NCBI RefSeq assembly: GCF_031143425.1
Contig: NC_090446.1
Location: 659,081,717 to 659,145,716, forward strand
Length of the DNA: 64,000 bases
Direction: 5' to 3'
DNA from: Pleurodeles waltl
Lineage: Eukaryota > Chordata > Amphibia > Caudata > Salamandridae
Below are positions 44,726 to 55,128 of the stretch, in pieces. Both the position numbers and the translations under genes were made by a program. The notes under the pieces are model-generated. The model was not told where the DNA came from, searched no databases, and saw nothing but the letters and a program-made list of their open reading frames with translations. Each line of letters opens with the position of its first letter. The stretch's first letter is position 1.

Positions 44726-45880
44726 TAAGTTCTTACTCAAACAATTCTTTAGAAATCAAATTGAGTCACAATCTTCAAATCTTCTATCACAACTTAATCT
44801 TTAGGATTTTGTTCAGGTCCATCTATAGAAATAACATCATCCCCTAACTTCACAGATTCTTGCATTAGACTTTTGGACTAGTGGCAACACTGAGCGAAAT
44901 GGCCCTTCTTCTTACAAATCTTACAGATGATGTTCAACGCAGGACCTTTCTTGAATGAAGCAAAATGTCCAGTGTTCCCACACCTCTCACAAACTCCACT
45001 TTTTTATTTATTTGGTTGGGCTTATGCAGTTTGTTCTAAGCATCATCCTTGGTCTTACTGTCATCATCTTTCAGATGTAATTTGCTAACAGTAACATTCT
45101 TATATTTTTCTAATTCTTTGACTCATGCTAGCGTATGCTCAACACTTTGGGCAATACAAATCACCTCATATAAGGGAAGGTCATCTTTTATCCATAATTT
45201 GTGACTGATTTTGTCACTATGACATCTCAACATGAACTAATCCCTGATGCATTCCTCTAATAAAGCCCCAATCACAGGTAGAAACTCATTTTCTCAAACA
45301 TGTCACATACTCTTCCACACTCTCATTGGTTCTCTGTTCTTTCATGACAAAATAATAGTGTTCAAGTATGGTACGGACTTTTGGAAGATAGTGAAAATCC
45401 AATTTCTTCAAACATATTTCAAAGTAATTTAATTCTGCTCGTTCATCACTCAAATCAGGAAGATTTTCAAACACCTCCTGGCCATCGCCCGTTAGACAAT
45501 CTAATAGGAGAACCAGAACATTACACTGCTTTGGCACCTTACCACATTCTACATTCTCCCCTTCATAAATCAGCACTATATCTCAATTCAATCAACAAGC
45601 ATTGGAAATACTTAAACTACATGGTTGAATACTTTTTCTAGATACCAAAATATGATCGCACCTGCTGTAGAAAAGGGCTTGTAGAGTTTGGACCCTGTCA
45701 GAAGTTTCTGGTTCAGGAAAAAGTTGATTCCCGGTCCCAGATTGAAGCAGCGACTCCAAGGGTCAGCTGTAATAGCACATAGAGAAAAGCTCAAATCGCA
45801 AAGTTGGAAGCCACCGCAGAAGTTTTACCACTACCTGCCACCAACACTTTAAGAAACGTACTTGAGAAAGACAAAACATG

Positions 45881-47355
45881 CAGCCATGTCTGCTGGATCT
45901 GTGGGTGTTGTCTGTTCCAGGATTCATCACACACTAGGGACACTAGCTCCTAAATAAACTTTGCAGCCTGGCAGCTATGCTGCGAGTACCGAAATCTGCC
46001 TCCGCTGCCCTTCAGCCCACGCAAAGAGGGCTTTGTGAGAACCCCAAGTACAGTGGCCAAAGTTGCCCCACTCCAACGGTGGACACATGGATCACCCAGA
46101 ACTTACCCTCATCAACCGCACAGCATCAGGAGCACCTATAAGAATCTTTGTGCATCTTTTCTCCTGCATCCCCAGTATCGTGACCATTCTGTGGTGGCCA
46201 TCTTCTAAAGACTTGAACTGAACTGGAAAATACTCTGGTGGCTATGTAACTCTCCAAAATATTCTTACTGGCCTCCTAGGCCTTTGCCCTGATGGAATTG
46301 GTCACCCAACTCAGGCTGGAGTTTCCGAACTTCTCAAAAGTTTGCAAACTTTTTGTTGCCCAATGCATGTTTGAGGTTGATATAAAAGGTATTTAATGGT
46401 TTGAAACTTCATATGTCTGGAACCCTTCCATGGAATGATAAAGGACTCAAAAAATTCATAAAAATAGACTCTATTTTTATAAATTAGTGGCATGTTTCTT
46501 TCTTGTTTTGTGACTTTCTTATTCCATCGTTCGGTGTTCCTAAATGCTTTACACATAGTTCCTTTGCTAAGCCTTCACAACTACAGTTATCCAGAAGTGA
46601 GCTTGAAGGTAAGTAAACAAGTATAACTGGACCCACAATGGTATTTGTGAATGTACTGCACAATAAAGTTCCAGAGCCATATCATATAGTATGTTCAAAA
46701 TCCTCACATTAATCCTCTGAAAACAGTGGATTTTTCTTTGGATTTTGCACATCTCAGACTCAAAAGGAACACTGAAAGGAACTGAAATGTTCTGCTACAC
46801 TATACAGGGTAAGCAATGCCAGAGTGATGTATTTGCATTGCACAGCACTATAGACTGAGTGCCTCCATGCACCGACCCTGAACATAAGTCCCAAATTAGT
46901 TACATAAGCAACCAAACCCAAGATTTTAATGCTTAGAGAGAACTCCACAGCGAATACCACATTATGGCTCTGATATGACAGAATAGTACTCAGATAAACA
47001 CTATAGATCTACACATCACCATATATAGCACATCAAACCCTTAGACAGAAATAGTACCTTAAGCAAGTAACAATAACACTCACACAGTCCTCAACTTTAG
47101 TTTTATAACAATGCTATCTATCATTTGGATCATTTGTTTATAATAGTGTGTCTCAAGATCATAACTCCTTCAAAGCAATTGATTTCCTAATTAAAGCCCA
47201 AAGCTGGAGCATTTTTCTTCAGTGACATGCAGCCATCTGGTAACTAATACAGAGAGAAAGCTAAAATAAGATGTCTACGGACTATGGTGTTTCCAGTTAG
47301 TAGATGCTGTACCAATACTGTGAGAGTACAGCAGAGTGTGGAGATTCTACAATAT
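45881..47355. other. Unassigned DNA, no gene seen
   Basis: About 45881-46210 may be leader sequence of the gypsy relic. The rest is AT-rich without recognisable features. Confidence 0.4.
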
Positions 47356-47358
47356 TAA

Positions 47359-47529
47359 GGGCCTGATTTGTAGTTTGGCGGATGGGGTACAACACAACAC
47401 AAACATGATGGATGTCCCGTACTCTGTATTACAATTCCATTATATCCTATGGGAGTCATAATATGGTGGACGGGATATCTGTCATGTGAGTGACGGAGTA
47501 ACCCATCCGCAAAACTCTAAATCAGGCCC
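47359..47529. mobile_element. MITE family 3 (171 bp, TSD TAA)
   Basis: Ends GGGCCTGATTT and AAATCAGGCCC are exact complements, flanked by TAA (47356-47358, 47530-47532). GTTTGGCGGATGGGGTAC and GTAACCCATCCGCAAAACT extend the inverted repeat. Confidence 0.92.
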
Positions 47530-47639
47530 TAAGTATGGCAGTGCCAATGGACAAAGCCAAGTCATCTTGTTTGGTCAAGATACTATATATCATATTTGGG
47601 AGGAACCCTCAAAACCATCTTATTTTTTATTTCTTATCT

Positions 47640-47815
47640 CCATGTACCTCTTCCCTCTCTAAACTCTAAATTTAGCCTTACCTCTCATTAGCTCTACCCT
47701 CTCTAAGTCTTAAAATTAACCATACGTCCCTGTACCTCGACCCATCCCTAAACCCTAAATTTATCCTGACCGATCTTTACTTCTACCCATTCTTAAATGC
47801 TTAATGTACCTTTAC
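47640..47815. repeat. CCTAAA/TTACCTC minisatellite, left block
   Basis: Degenerate units of about 45 bp containing CCTAAACTCTAAATTTA and CCTTACCTC. The same unit resumes at about 48630 on the other side of a LINE fragment. Confidence 0.75.
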
Positions 47816-47837
47816 CTCCATAAGGAAAATTGCCACA

Positions 47838-48570
47838 TGGATGTGTCTTAATTGTCTTCAGTTAAATGGAGAAAAAACAGAGAATCCCCTTTTTGGCAAA
47901 GCCGAGCCTCTCTGGACAGAGGACTGGTGGCCGGCAGAACTTGTCTCTCCTCCATCCCCCAGCAAAACAGCTAGAAACTTGGGTATACTTCTGGAAGACA
48001 AGTTGTCAATTAATGAGAAAATTAGGTCTACTTGTGGAATTTGTTTCAGGAAAGTCTTTCAGTGGCTTCCTTTGAATTCTCGTAAGACACTTAGGCTTAG
48101 ACTTTATTAATTAGTTGTCTTGATTATTCTAATGTTCTAACCTTAGCTTGTAGCAAAGCCCTGCTATCAAAAATATAGTTGGTTCAAAACACTGCAGCTC
48201 ACCTCATCAACAAACTGCCTCCTCTTACTCCATCAGCCCTTAGTCTTAGAGGCCTTCACTGGCTCCTGATTAGAAAAAAGATCACTGTTTAAACTTCTCT
48301 GCCTGACATATAAATCAAAAGCCTTAAATACCTGCAGAAAAGACTCACTCTCTACCAGCCTGATAGAAACGTATGATCCAAAAATCAACTTCTTCAATGC
48401 CCTCTTCTCATCCATACATCAGAACTTTGAGGCCAGGCATATTCTTATGTTGCCCTCTACAGCTGGAGCAAGCTCCCTCTGTTAATTTTTACATGCACTG
48501 TCTTCTCTAGCTTCAAAAAACATCTCAAGACCTGGCTATTCTGAATAGCTACTATTTATGTGCTCTGTCT
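47838..48570 (+). mobile_element. LINE (L2-like) 3' ORF2 remnant inside a minisatellite
   Basis: The first part reads as the end of a reverse transcriptase ORF: LNCLQLNGEKTENPLFG, then ARNLGILLEDKLS (the usual VRNLGVxLD-type motif). It continues through QNTAAHLINKLPPLTPS-like and RGLHWLLIRKKI-like strings to a KHLKTWLF-like end near 48545. Several frame breaks occur. Class by motif order; L2 versus CR1 is not settled. Confidence 0.75.
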
Positions 48571-48629
48571 ACCTTCAAAACTGAGATCCCGGGGGGGTGG
48601 TCATGTTGCACTATATCAAGAGCCCCTTA

Positions 48630-49080
48630 ACATGACATACCCTAACATAACATTTACCTCTCCAAATCTTCGAACTCTAAATTTACTCTTACATCCCTTT
48701 ACCTGTACCCACCCTCATATACTAAATACACATTTACCTCCCTTTACCTCTATCCACCCCTTGACTCTTAAATTACCCTTACCTCCCTTTACCTCAACCC
48801 ACCCCTAAACCCTAAAATTACCCATACCTCCCTTTGCCTCTACCCATACCTAAAATTACCTCTACTACCCTTTACCATTACCTACCATACACCCTACATT
48901 TACTCATACCTCCTTTTGTCTCTAATCACCACTAAGCCCTAAAATGACCTATACTTCCTCTTACCCCTCCCCATGCTTAAACTCTAAAATAACCCTTACC
49001 TCCCATTATAACTACCCAAACCTAAACCCTAAAATTACTCTTATCTTCTTTTACATCTACACTCACCTTTACCCCCTTTT
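48630..49080. repeat. CCTAAA/TTACCTC minisatellite, right block
   Basis: About ten degenerate units of about 45 bp, consensus near CCCTAAAATTACCCTTACC then TCCCTTTACCTCTACCCA. The plus strand is C-rich and G-poor. Confidence 0.85.
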
Positions 49081-49756
49081 CTATATATAACTATGTTTAA
49101 CAAAAAATACTTACCTGTGTGTTGACGTACTGTGTGATAAAGGTAAAAACCTATGACCTACAATACTTGCATAGTATTCACCTGTATGCTAACATCCCGC
49201 GTGGTAGAACATGTGTGGTAAAAGCTGTATACTCTTTATAACACCTTGAGCCATACGTAAAACCAAAAGAGCCAAGATAATTTCCCAACAGGCGATTGTT
49301 TCTTATAAGCCTATGGAGCAGGAATGTCAATTGTGCCTGGCATGCTCTTGACTTTTCCACAGCTACACTGAGGTGACAGTTGACAGGTAAATATTTAATT
49401 GTTATATGTAGCTCAGACTGCTAGACAGCTTGAAGACTCTCCGTGTCCTCACAAGCACAGCCAATCTTGATTTCTGACAGGAGAAGAAACTCTTTCCAGG
49501 TCCTACTTCCTACCACCAAGCAAGAGCTCCCCAGTATCTTTAGTCAAATTGGAGTTGTTAGCATAAGGAAGTTGTTTCCATCATGCCATGGTTAGACCTC
49601 CTGTCTTATGTGAAACAGAGGTTTCAGCATAGTTCCGTTCATTGCAAGTCCATATGCAGGTGATTCTACCTGCCAACTAAGGCCCACCACAACTGTTCAA
49701 ATTGATTTAATATTTCAAATTGCATGACTAATTAGAAGATATTATCTAGGCATTTA

Positions 49757-49773
49757 GGGGGTCATTACAACCC
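49757..49773. repeat. Isolated large-Harbinger end (possible excision scar)
   Basis: GGGGGTCATTACAACCC, identical to the first 17 bp of both large Harbinger elements, directly follows TTA. Six bases later CATTTAGG appears, repeating the flank at 49751-49758. No other Harbinger sequence is adjacent. Confidence 0.7.
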
Positions 49774-51370
49774 CAGCATTTAGGAACCATGGATGCAAAA
49801 AGATAAAATTATAGATGGGTAGCAATTAGTAACAGTACCATCGCTTTCCATTCAGCGCCTCCCTTCGGTCCCGGGAGAGAGAGAGGAAGTGACAGATCTT
49901 CATCATTCAGGGAACAAGTTTTGTAGCTCAGTTTTTCTCTGTTGTGATGCAAGAACATGGATCCTTGTATAAATGACTTCCAATATAAACCCTGCACAGC
50001 ACCCAAATCCTAGACTAAGCATAAAGAAGATGTGGAGTTGATAGAATAACAAAACATGGTGTGTGAAGGTTTTGAGAGGGTGGGTATGATAATCAAACAT
50101 TTAAGCAGCCACGGCTGGCCCATAGGAGCTGAGTTGCCGCACCCCTTCAACTTTTGCCCATCAGGAACAGTGCTGTTAGGTTTAGCAAACATCAGTGTGA
50201 CACACACTTGTTATTTTAAGGCCAGACAGCCAGGAGCTAGACATGCACTAGATATTCGCTAAATGCACAGGGTACTAACTGCCTGAGCTTTGCTGGGATA
50301 AGGATGTCACAGCTCCTGTGGGTGTGCTTAGCAAAGGTTGGTCCTAAATGCCTACCCCCTCATGATGAGGGGGAATGTCACTGACTGCCTAGGACCTGGG
50401 AGCTTCAGATTTAAGCACTGAAGTGCCCAGGGATGACTGTCAATCAGTGACACCTCGTCACAGAGTAGGATGGGGTTAGTAACTCTCACTGACCCCATCC
50501 CACTCTGTGACTAGTAGGGAGTGCTGCCAGCCAATGAGATAAGGCAGCAGTCCCATCCCTCCTGGGACTTTCGAGGCAGAGCTGCAGGTAAGTGTGATTA
50601 TATTATTATTAATGTTTGGTGAATGCAGGCATGTATGCATAAATATTTGGTAATAAGTGTTGTGAATGGATGTGTGTGTATGCATGTATGTGAATGCATA
50701 GGTGTGAGTAAATCTGTATGCGTGTGTGTGTGTGCCCCATCTTCACCTTTACCTGCTAAGATTACCACCTGCCACTATGTTTAAGAGCATTTAGGCTCCT
50801 GGAAGCAATGCACTGATAATTACATTTAAAACAAAACTGAAAGAGAAAGCAAGTGAGTTTAATGGAGAAGCTTAGGTGAAATAATGTAGGAAATACCAAA
50901 AAATAATGCATTGTAAAGAAGGTATGAACAAGAGTCATATAGCTAGAAGCATTGGTGCAAGGCTTTTTTCATAATAGAAGGATAATATGATGTTGATCGA
51001 GTCATAGTTGATGTTCTCTAGGGGAAATCTCATGCTTCTTATGGTACCCTGCCGGATGCTTATTTTGGCCACCGTTGTACTGCCTGATCTGTTGTATGAT
51101 TGTAGATCTACCCATCTTAGTAAGATTCGGGGAGTGTGACTCTCAAATTCCCCAACTAAAAAGCAGTGTTATGATATGTTATGTTTTGTTAAAAATAACT
51201 TATTAAGTGCATGTACATCAAAGGTTTTCTTGCTGCTGAGGGAAACAATTAGAAGCCGACCCTGCAAAAAGCTTAGCTCACATATTATAGTAATTGGTAG
51301 GTTTGTCTGAACAGAAAGGTCTTAAGTTCTTTCCTGAAACTCAAAAATCAGTCTGGAGGCATACAGACGG
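49774..51370. other. Unassigned DNA with a small GT-rich stretch
   Basis: TGTG/TATG-rich low-complexity sequence lies at about 50650-50735. Otherwise nothing recognisable. Confidence 0.45.
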
Positions 51371-51372
51371 TG

Positions 51373-52830
51373 TCAGAGAATTACATCTTTTTGGGGCTTG
51401 TACAGAGAAACTGGTGCCACCCACCAGCTAAATTTTGGAATAGTCATTAAATCTGTAGAGAAGGAACAAAGTTTACAACCAGGAATATATTTCTTAATTC
51501 TTGCTTTTAAAAATTGGGGCTCCGCCCAGTAAGCTTTAAAAGTAATGTAACAAACTTTGAATATAATCCTTCGTTTCGAGATCCCTTTATGAGGAAGCAA
51601 TGTGACAATTCCTGGGTTGTTGAAAGATCAGTCTGCCAGCCTGATTCTGACCAACCTAAAGTTTAGGCCATTCACTGTTAGGAAGGCCAATATATATATC
51701 TACATATATCAGGAATTGGCACAGTGAAACAGGGAAGCTATTAATGCCATAACCACCATGATTACGGCGTTTTGAGGAAGAAACCATGATATCTTATGAA
51801 ATTTCCTGAGTATCAGGAAGCAAGTTGAGATCACTGATCCAATAACTATGGTAACACCCAGGCTTTTCACTAGTTTTTGGGGGGGCAGGAGCTACCCCCA
51901 TCTCCGAAGGCTAAGCGGAAGGATTCCACATGTCAACTTTATTATTCAGAATCATCAAGATTTTCCTTTTTTTGGTATTGAGTTTTAAGGAGTTTCTGCA
52001 CATCCAATCTCAAATAAAATGCTTCGATGTTTGAAAGTTTCCCTGAAGGCAGAGGAGCCATAGACTCTAAGAAGTAGCGAAGAGTCATTGGCATAATTAT
52101 ATATTCCACAGTTCAAGTCACCTAATCCCTGGATGAGGAGTCTAATGTGAATGCTAAACAGGTGCTGTGATAGAGAGGAGCCCTGGGTGATCCCACACTC
52201 CAGTTGGGCCACTATGGTTTTAAAGGGACCCAGATAGACAGACTGATTGTAATTCTCCAAATAGGACCTAATGCATTCAAGAACAGGACCCTGAAGCCCG
52301 GCAGTGTCAAAGGCTGCTGAGAGATTCAACAGAGGTCAGGCCTTCATCAGAGTCCCTGCACATATCTAATACCGATAACATTACTGATTGAGTACTATGA
52401 ACTGGGCGAAACCCAGCTTGGCACATATTTAAGGATTGGGAAATTTCAATATTTGAGCAAAGGACCTGTGTCACATGAGCTTCTAAACGTTTAACAGTAA
52501 AAGGCAGCAGAGAAACAGGTTGATATATATATTTTTTTAAATAGAGATTCTTCACTTCTACCTCCTTGAAGGACACCTTGTGGGACAAGGGTCGTTCGTT
52601 GAACCAGACTTCACTTTAGTCATTAGCACAGATAGGAGCTCTTCATTGGGAGACAGAAAGACAGAAAGAGTGAGTGGGTTCCTGTCCGAGGAAAACAAGT
52701 TGGGATGCCTCTTACAAGCCGGGATGTTGTCTTGGATAATTTTTATTTTTTCTATAAAATATGTGCTTAACACATTACAAAATTCTTGAGTGGGAGGAAT
52801 CGTCAAAGACAGCCTCGAAAGTTCCATCAC
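51373..52830 (-). mobile_element. LINE (CR1/L2-like) reverse transcriptase remnant
   Basis: Minus-strand reading from 52830: a stretch with FIEKIKIIQDNI; then YQPVSLLPFTVKRLEAHV and QAGFRPVHST (RT motifs near 52530-52390); LSAAFDTAG (52320), ECIRSYLE, GITQGSSLSQHLFS (52170), and YANDSSLLL (about 52090), where the usual YADD catalytic motif has become YAND. The C-terminal end appears at 51600-51373 (RIIFKVCYITFKAYW). A frameshift or stop lies near 52320 and more follow. Dead copy. Confidence 0.85.
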
Positions 52831-53743
52831 AGTTTAAAAAATATCCTCTGATTTATTATCAGACTGCAGTATTATGTTAGTAAAAAATAGTCTTACTGTA
52901 TAACACTAATGCTTTATAGTCATTCAAGCCTATTAAAAAGAGAATTCTGTTATCCGAAGAATAGTCTCTATGTCATTTCCAACTGGTGGAGCTTCAATTT
53001 AGCCATTTTCTAATTCCTCAGAGAACCACTAGTAGGACTCAATATGTATGTAGTTTTAAATTTACACAGAAGAGTATGTACTTCTGTGTGTAAGCAGCCT
53101 TTGACTAACCTCTTTTTCCAATAAATGGAGATCCTGACTAAGAGAAAGCATAGAGTCTAAGGGTTGAACAGAAGCTATCTATATCCAAACAATGCCATTA
53201 ATGTAAGTTTTAATGCATTGCTGGTTTCGAGTTATATTGTTGTGGGCGATCAAGGTTAAATGTAATAATAAAACGGGCAGACAAAATACAGAGTAAAAAC
53301 TCTAATCCAGTTTAGGAGGCTGGCTGTCTATGTAGTGTGCAAAAGCAGGCAAACTGTGCAGAGTTAAGTCAACTACACATTGGTTTACAGAGGTAAAAAC
53401 TAGACCACATAATGCTCTACGTTTTATGGTAGCTTGGTCGAGCAGTTATGCCACTCTTGGAGAAGTGCAAAGCACTTGCTGTACTCACAGTATCAATAAA
53501 TGAAGACACACACTCAAGGGAGTAACTCAAGACCAATTTACAAACATACTTCAGATTTATATCAAATTTTTAAGACCAAGATGATCAAAATCGGATAAGT
53601 ACTTTTTAAGTTATGGTTTTTCACAATTAGCAAACACTAGTCTTTTTGTATGTAATTACAGACCTAAAGAATCAATGGGAGATAACATTAAAATGCATAT
53701 AAAATCAAGCAATGTGTATACCAGTGTGTCCTTTTGCTTTTAG
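52831..53743. other. Unassigned DNA, no gene seen
   Basis: AT-rich without recognisable features. Confidence 0.45.
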
Positions 53744-53888
53744 GTTAAGGTCAAGAGGTCCTGTGGGCCAGCTGGAGGAGTTCAAGCAGTTCCGCTTTTG
53801 GCTGGAAGAGCTGCTGAAACGTCCTAGGAGCTGGTCAGGACCACTGTGGGGGACCACCTGGAAAAACAATGCACAGGTGGACTTCAAG
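53744..53888 (+). other. Exon-like open segment between splice-site motifs
   Basis: CTTTTGCTTTTAG ends at 53743 and GTAAGT begins at 53889, enclosing 145 bp open in one frame (QLEEFKQFRFWLEELLKRP). The composition is more GC-rich than upstream. I do not recognise the product. It may instead be part of the dispersed repeat that seems to run on to 54344 and from 60275. Confidence 0.3.
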
Positions 53889-54344
53889 GTAAGTCCAGTG
53901 GGTCCCCTTGGAGTGTAGAGGTTGCAAGGGGTGGGGGACCCTTAGAGCACAGCTGGTTCTCTGGTGCAGGGCCCGGGGGTTTGGGTGCAGAGTAGATAAA
54001 TGAGCCACGGGCTGTCTTTAAAACTGCCCTTGGAAGCAGGAGTGTGGATTGCAGGACATCAGGGCCACTCTGGGGGTGATTCTTATGTGTCCTGAAGTTC
54101 CTTGAGTGGGGCTTGCTCTTGGTACTTTTGGAGTCCAGAGTGGACTTTCCTTCTTAGTGTCCGATGTTGAGTGACTAGTACCACAGGCTATTGGATGGTT
54201 CAGCCACGGGAGATTGCACTGTTATCAAACTTGGTACACTTGCAGGATTTGTCCTCTTGGTCTGTGGGGTGAAATTTGGTCTGGCTGTGGTGTCTGATTC
54301 CTTAGTCTGCAGCCGGTCAGTGAACTGGATTTTACTGGTCTTTG
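53889..54344. other. Insertion-site flank, probable older repeat
   Basis: GC-balanced sequence broken by the gypsy insertion; it continues at 60275. No gene identified. CTTTG at 54340-54344 is one copy of the target duplication. Confidence 0.4.
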
Positions 54345-55128
54345 TGTCACGACTCACGTGCTGCTTGCGCCTGGAATTTGCAGATCTGGTGGCGTGAATC
54401 TTCAATGTTCGGCTTTGGCCCAAAAAGGGGCGACTCTTTCTGGTAGCCACGGTGCTGTAGGCAATGGAGACACCAAGAACAGACCGTGCCCTTCAGAAAG
54501 TAGCGCCAGAGGGGAAAAAACCCCTTAAAAAGGGGAAAAAACCTCCAAACAGGAAGACTCCTGGAGAAAAACAAGAACAAACAAACAGGAATCCAAAAGG
54601 AGCAAAAATCAGAAAACACAGAATGCTGAATCCAAAACCAAAAGGCAAGGAAATCAGGAGCGAAGACACTAACTGAGCAGAAAGTGTTGCAGCGCAAAGA
54701 AAGAGGAAAAACACAGCCCTTATATACCAAAAGACAGGAAGTGACCCACAGGAAGTAAAAGGACACCATCTTAGATAGGGAAACAATACATAGAACAGAA
54801 TAGTAGAGGAACCATAGAGAATAGGGAACAAGGAATGCTGGGAAAGCACAGGAATCTGGGAAGGAGAAAAAAACATAAAGAAAGGCACACAACAGACTGC
54901 AAAAAAGAAGAAAGGACAAAGAAACGAAGAAAAACAGGTAAGAGGGTTCAGAGACCCCTGGGACAGTGAAAGGCAGAAGGAAGAACGAGGCCCCAAGCAA
55001 ATCTGGGGCCTCGAAACGCGCAGGAGAGGCTGGGGGCGCGCCGTGTCTTAATAACGCGGTGCGCGGCCCGAGCCGAACGCCCGGCAGAAGTCGAGCTCTC
55101 GGCTCGCGCCGCACTGCGCGGCGCGACA
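54345..55128 (-). repeat. 3' LTR of the sushi-like element
   Basis: 784 bp. Read on the minus strand it begins TGTCGCGCCGCGCAG, a GC-rich hairpin (CGCGCCGC-GCAGT-GCGGCGCG), and ends CACGTGAGTCGTGACA. TATA box 54717-54728. The 3' end of the pol frame (to 54948) runs into it. Confidence 0.96.

Larger units (their letters stand above)
41577..45880 (-). mobile_element. Decayed Ty3/gypsy retrotransposon, gag-pol remnant
   Basis: Reading the minus strand from 45880 downward: a gag region (45576-45286; YLPKVRTILEHYYFVMKEQ, EEYVTCLRK), two zinc-knuckle motifs (CKICKKKGHFAQC near 44930, and CERCGNTGHFAS near 44990, which lacks its last Cys), a protease-region stretch (44208-43957), RT start (43956-43690), RT core (43503-43237; MPFGLVSVADVFQ, FQDSILIYS with the usual second Asp changed to Ser), RT thumb/connection (43303-42941) and RNase H (about 42890-42840 and 41926-41577; VNYIPGPQNNIVDCLSR). 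Two MITEs (41930-42834, 44202-44725) sit inside. Frameshifts are frequent. I saw no integrase or LTR. The clade may be Mag-like (inference). Confidence 0.82.

Noticed and set aside
54347..55114. 255-260 codon frame and 167 codon frame in each LTR as genes
   Set aside because: No family resemblance, Phe/Leu/Cys-rich composition from a purine-rich complementary strand, and position in LTR promoter sequence. Noted as unusual openness but not annotated as protein.
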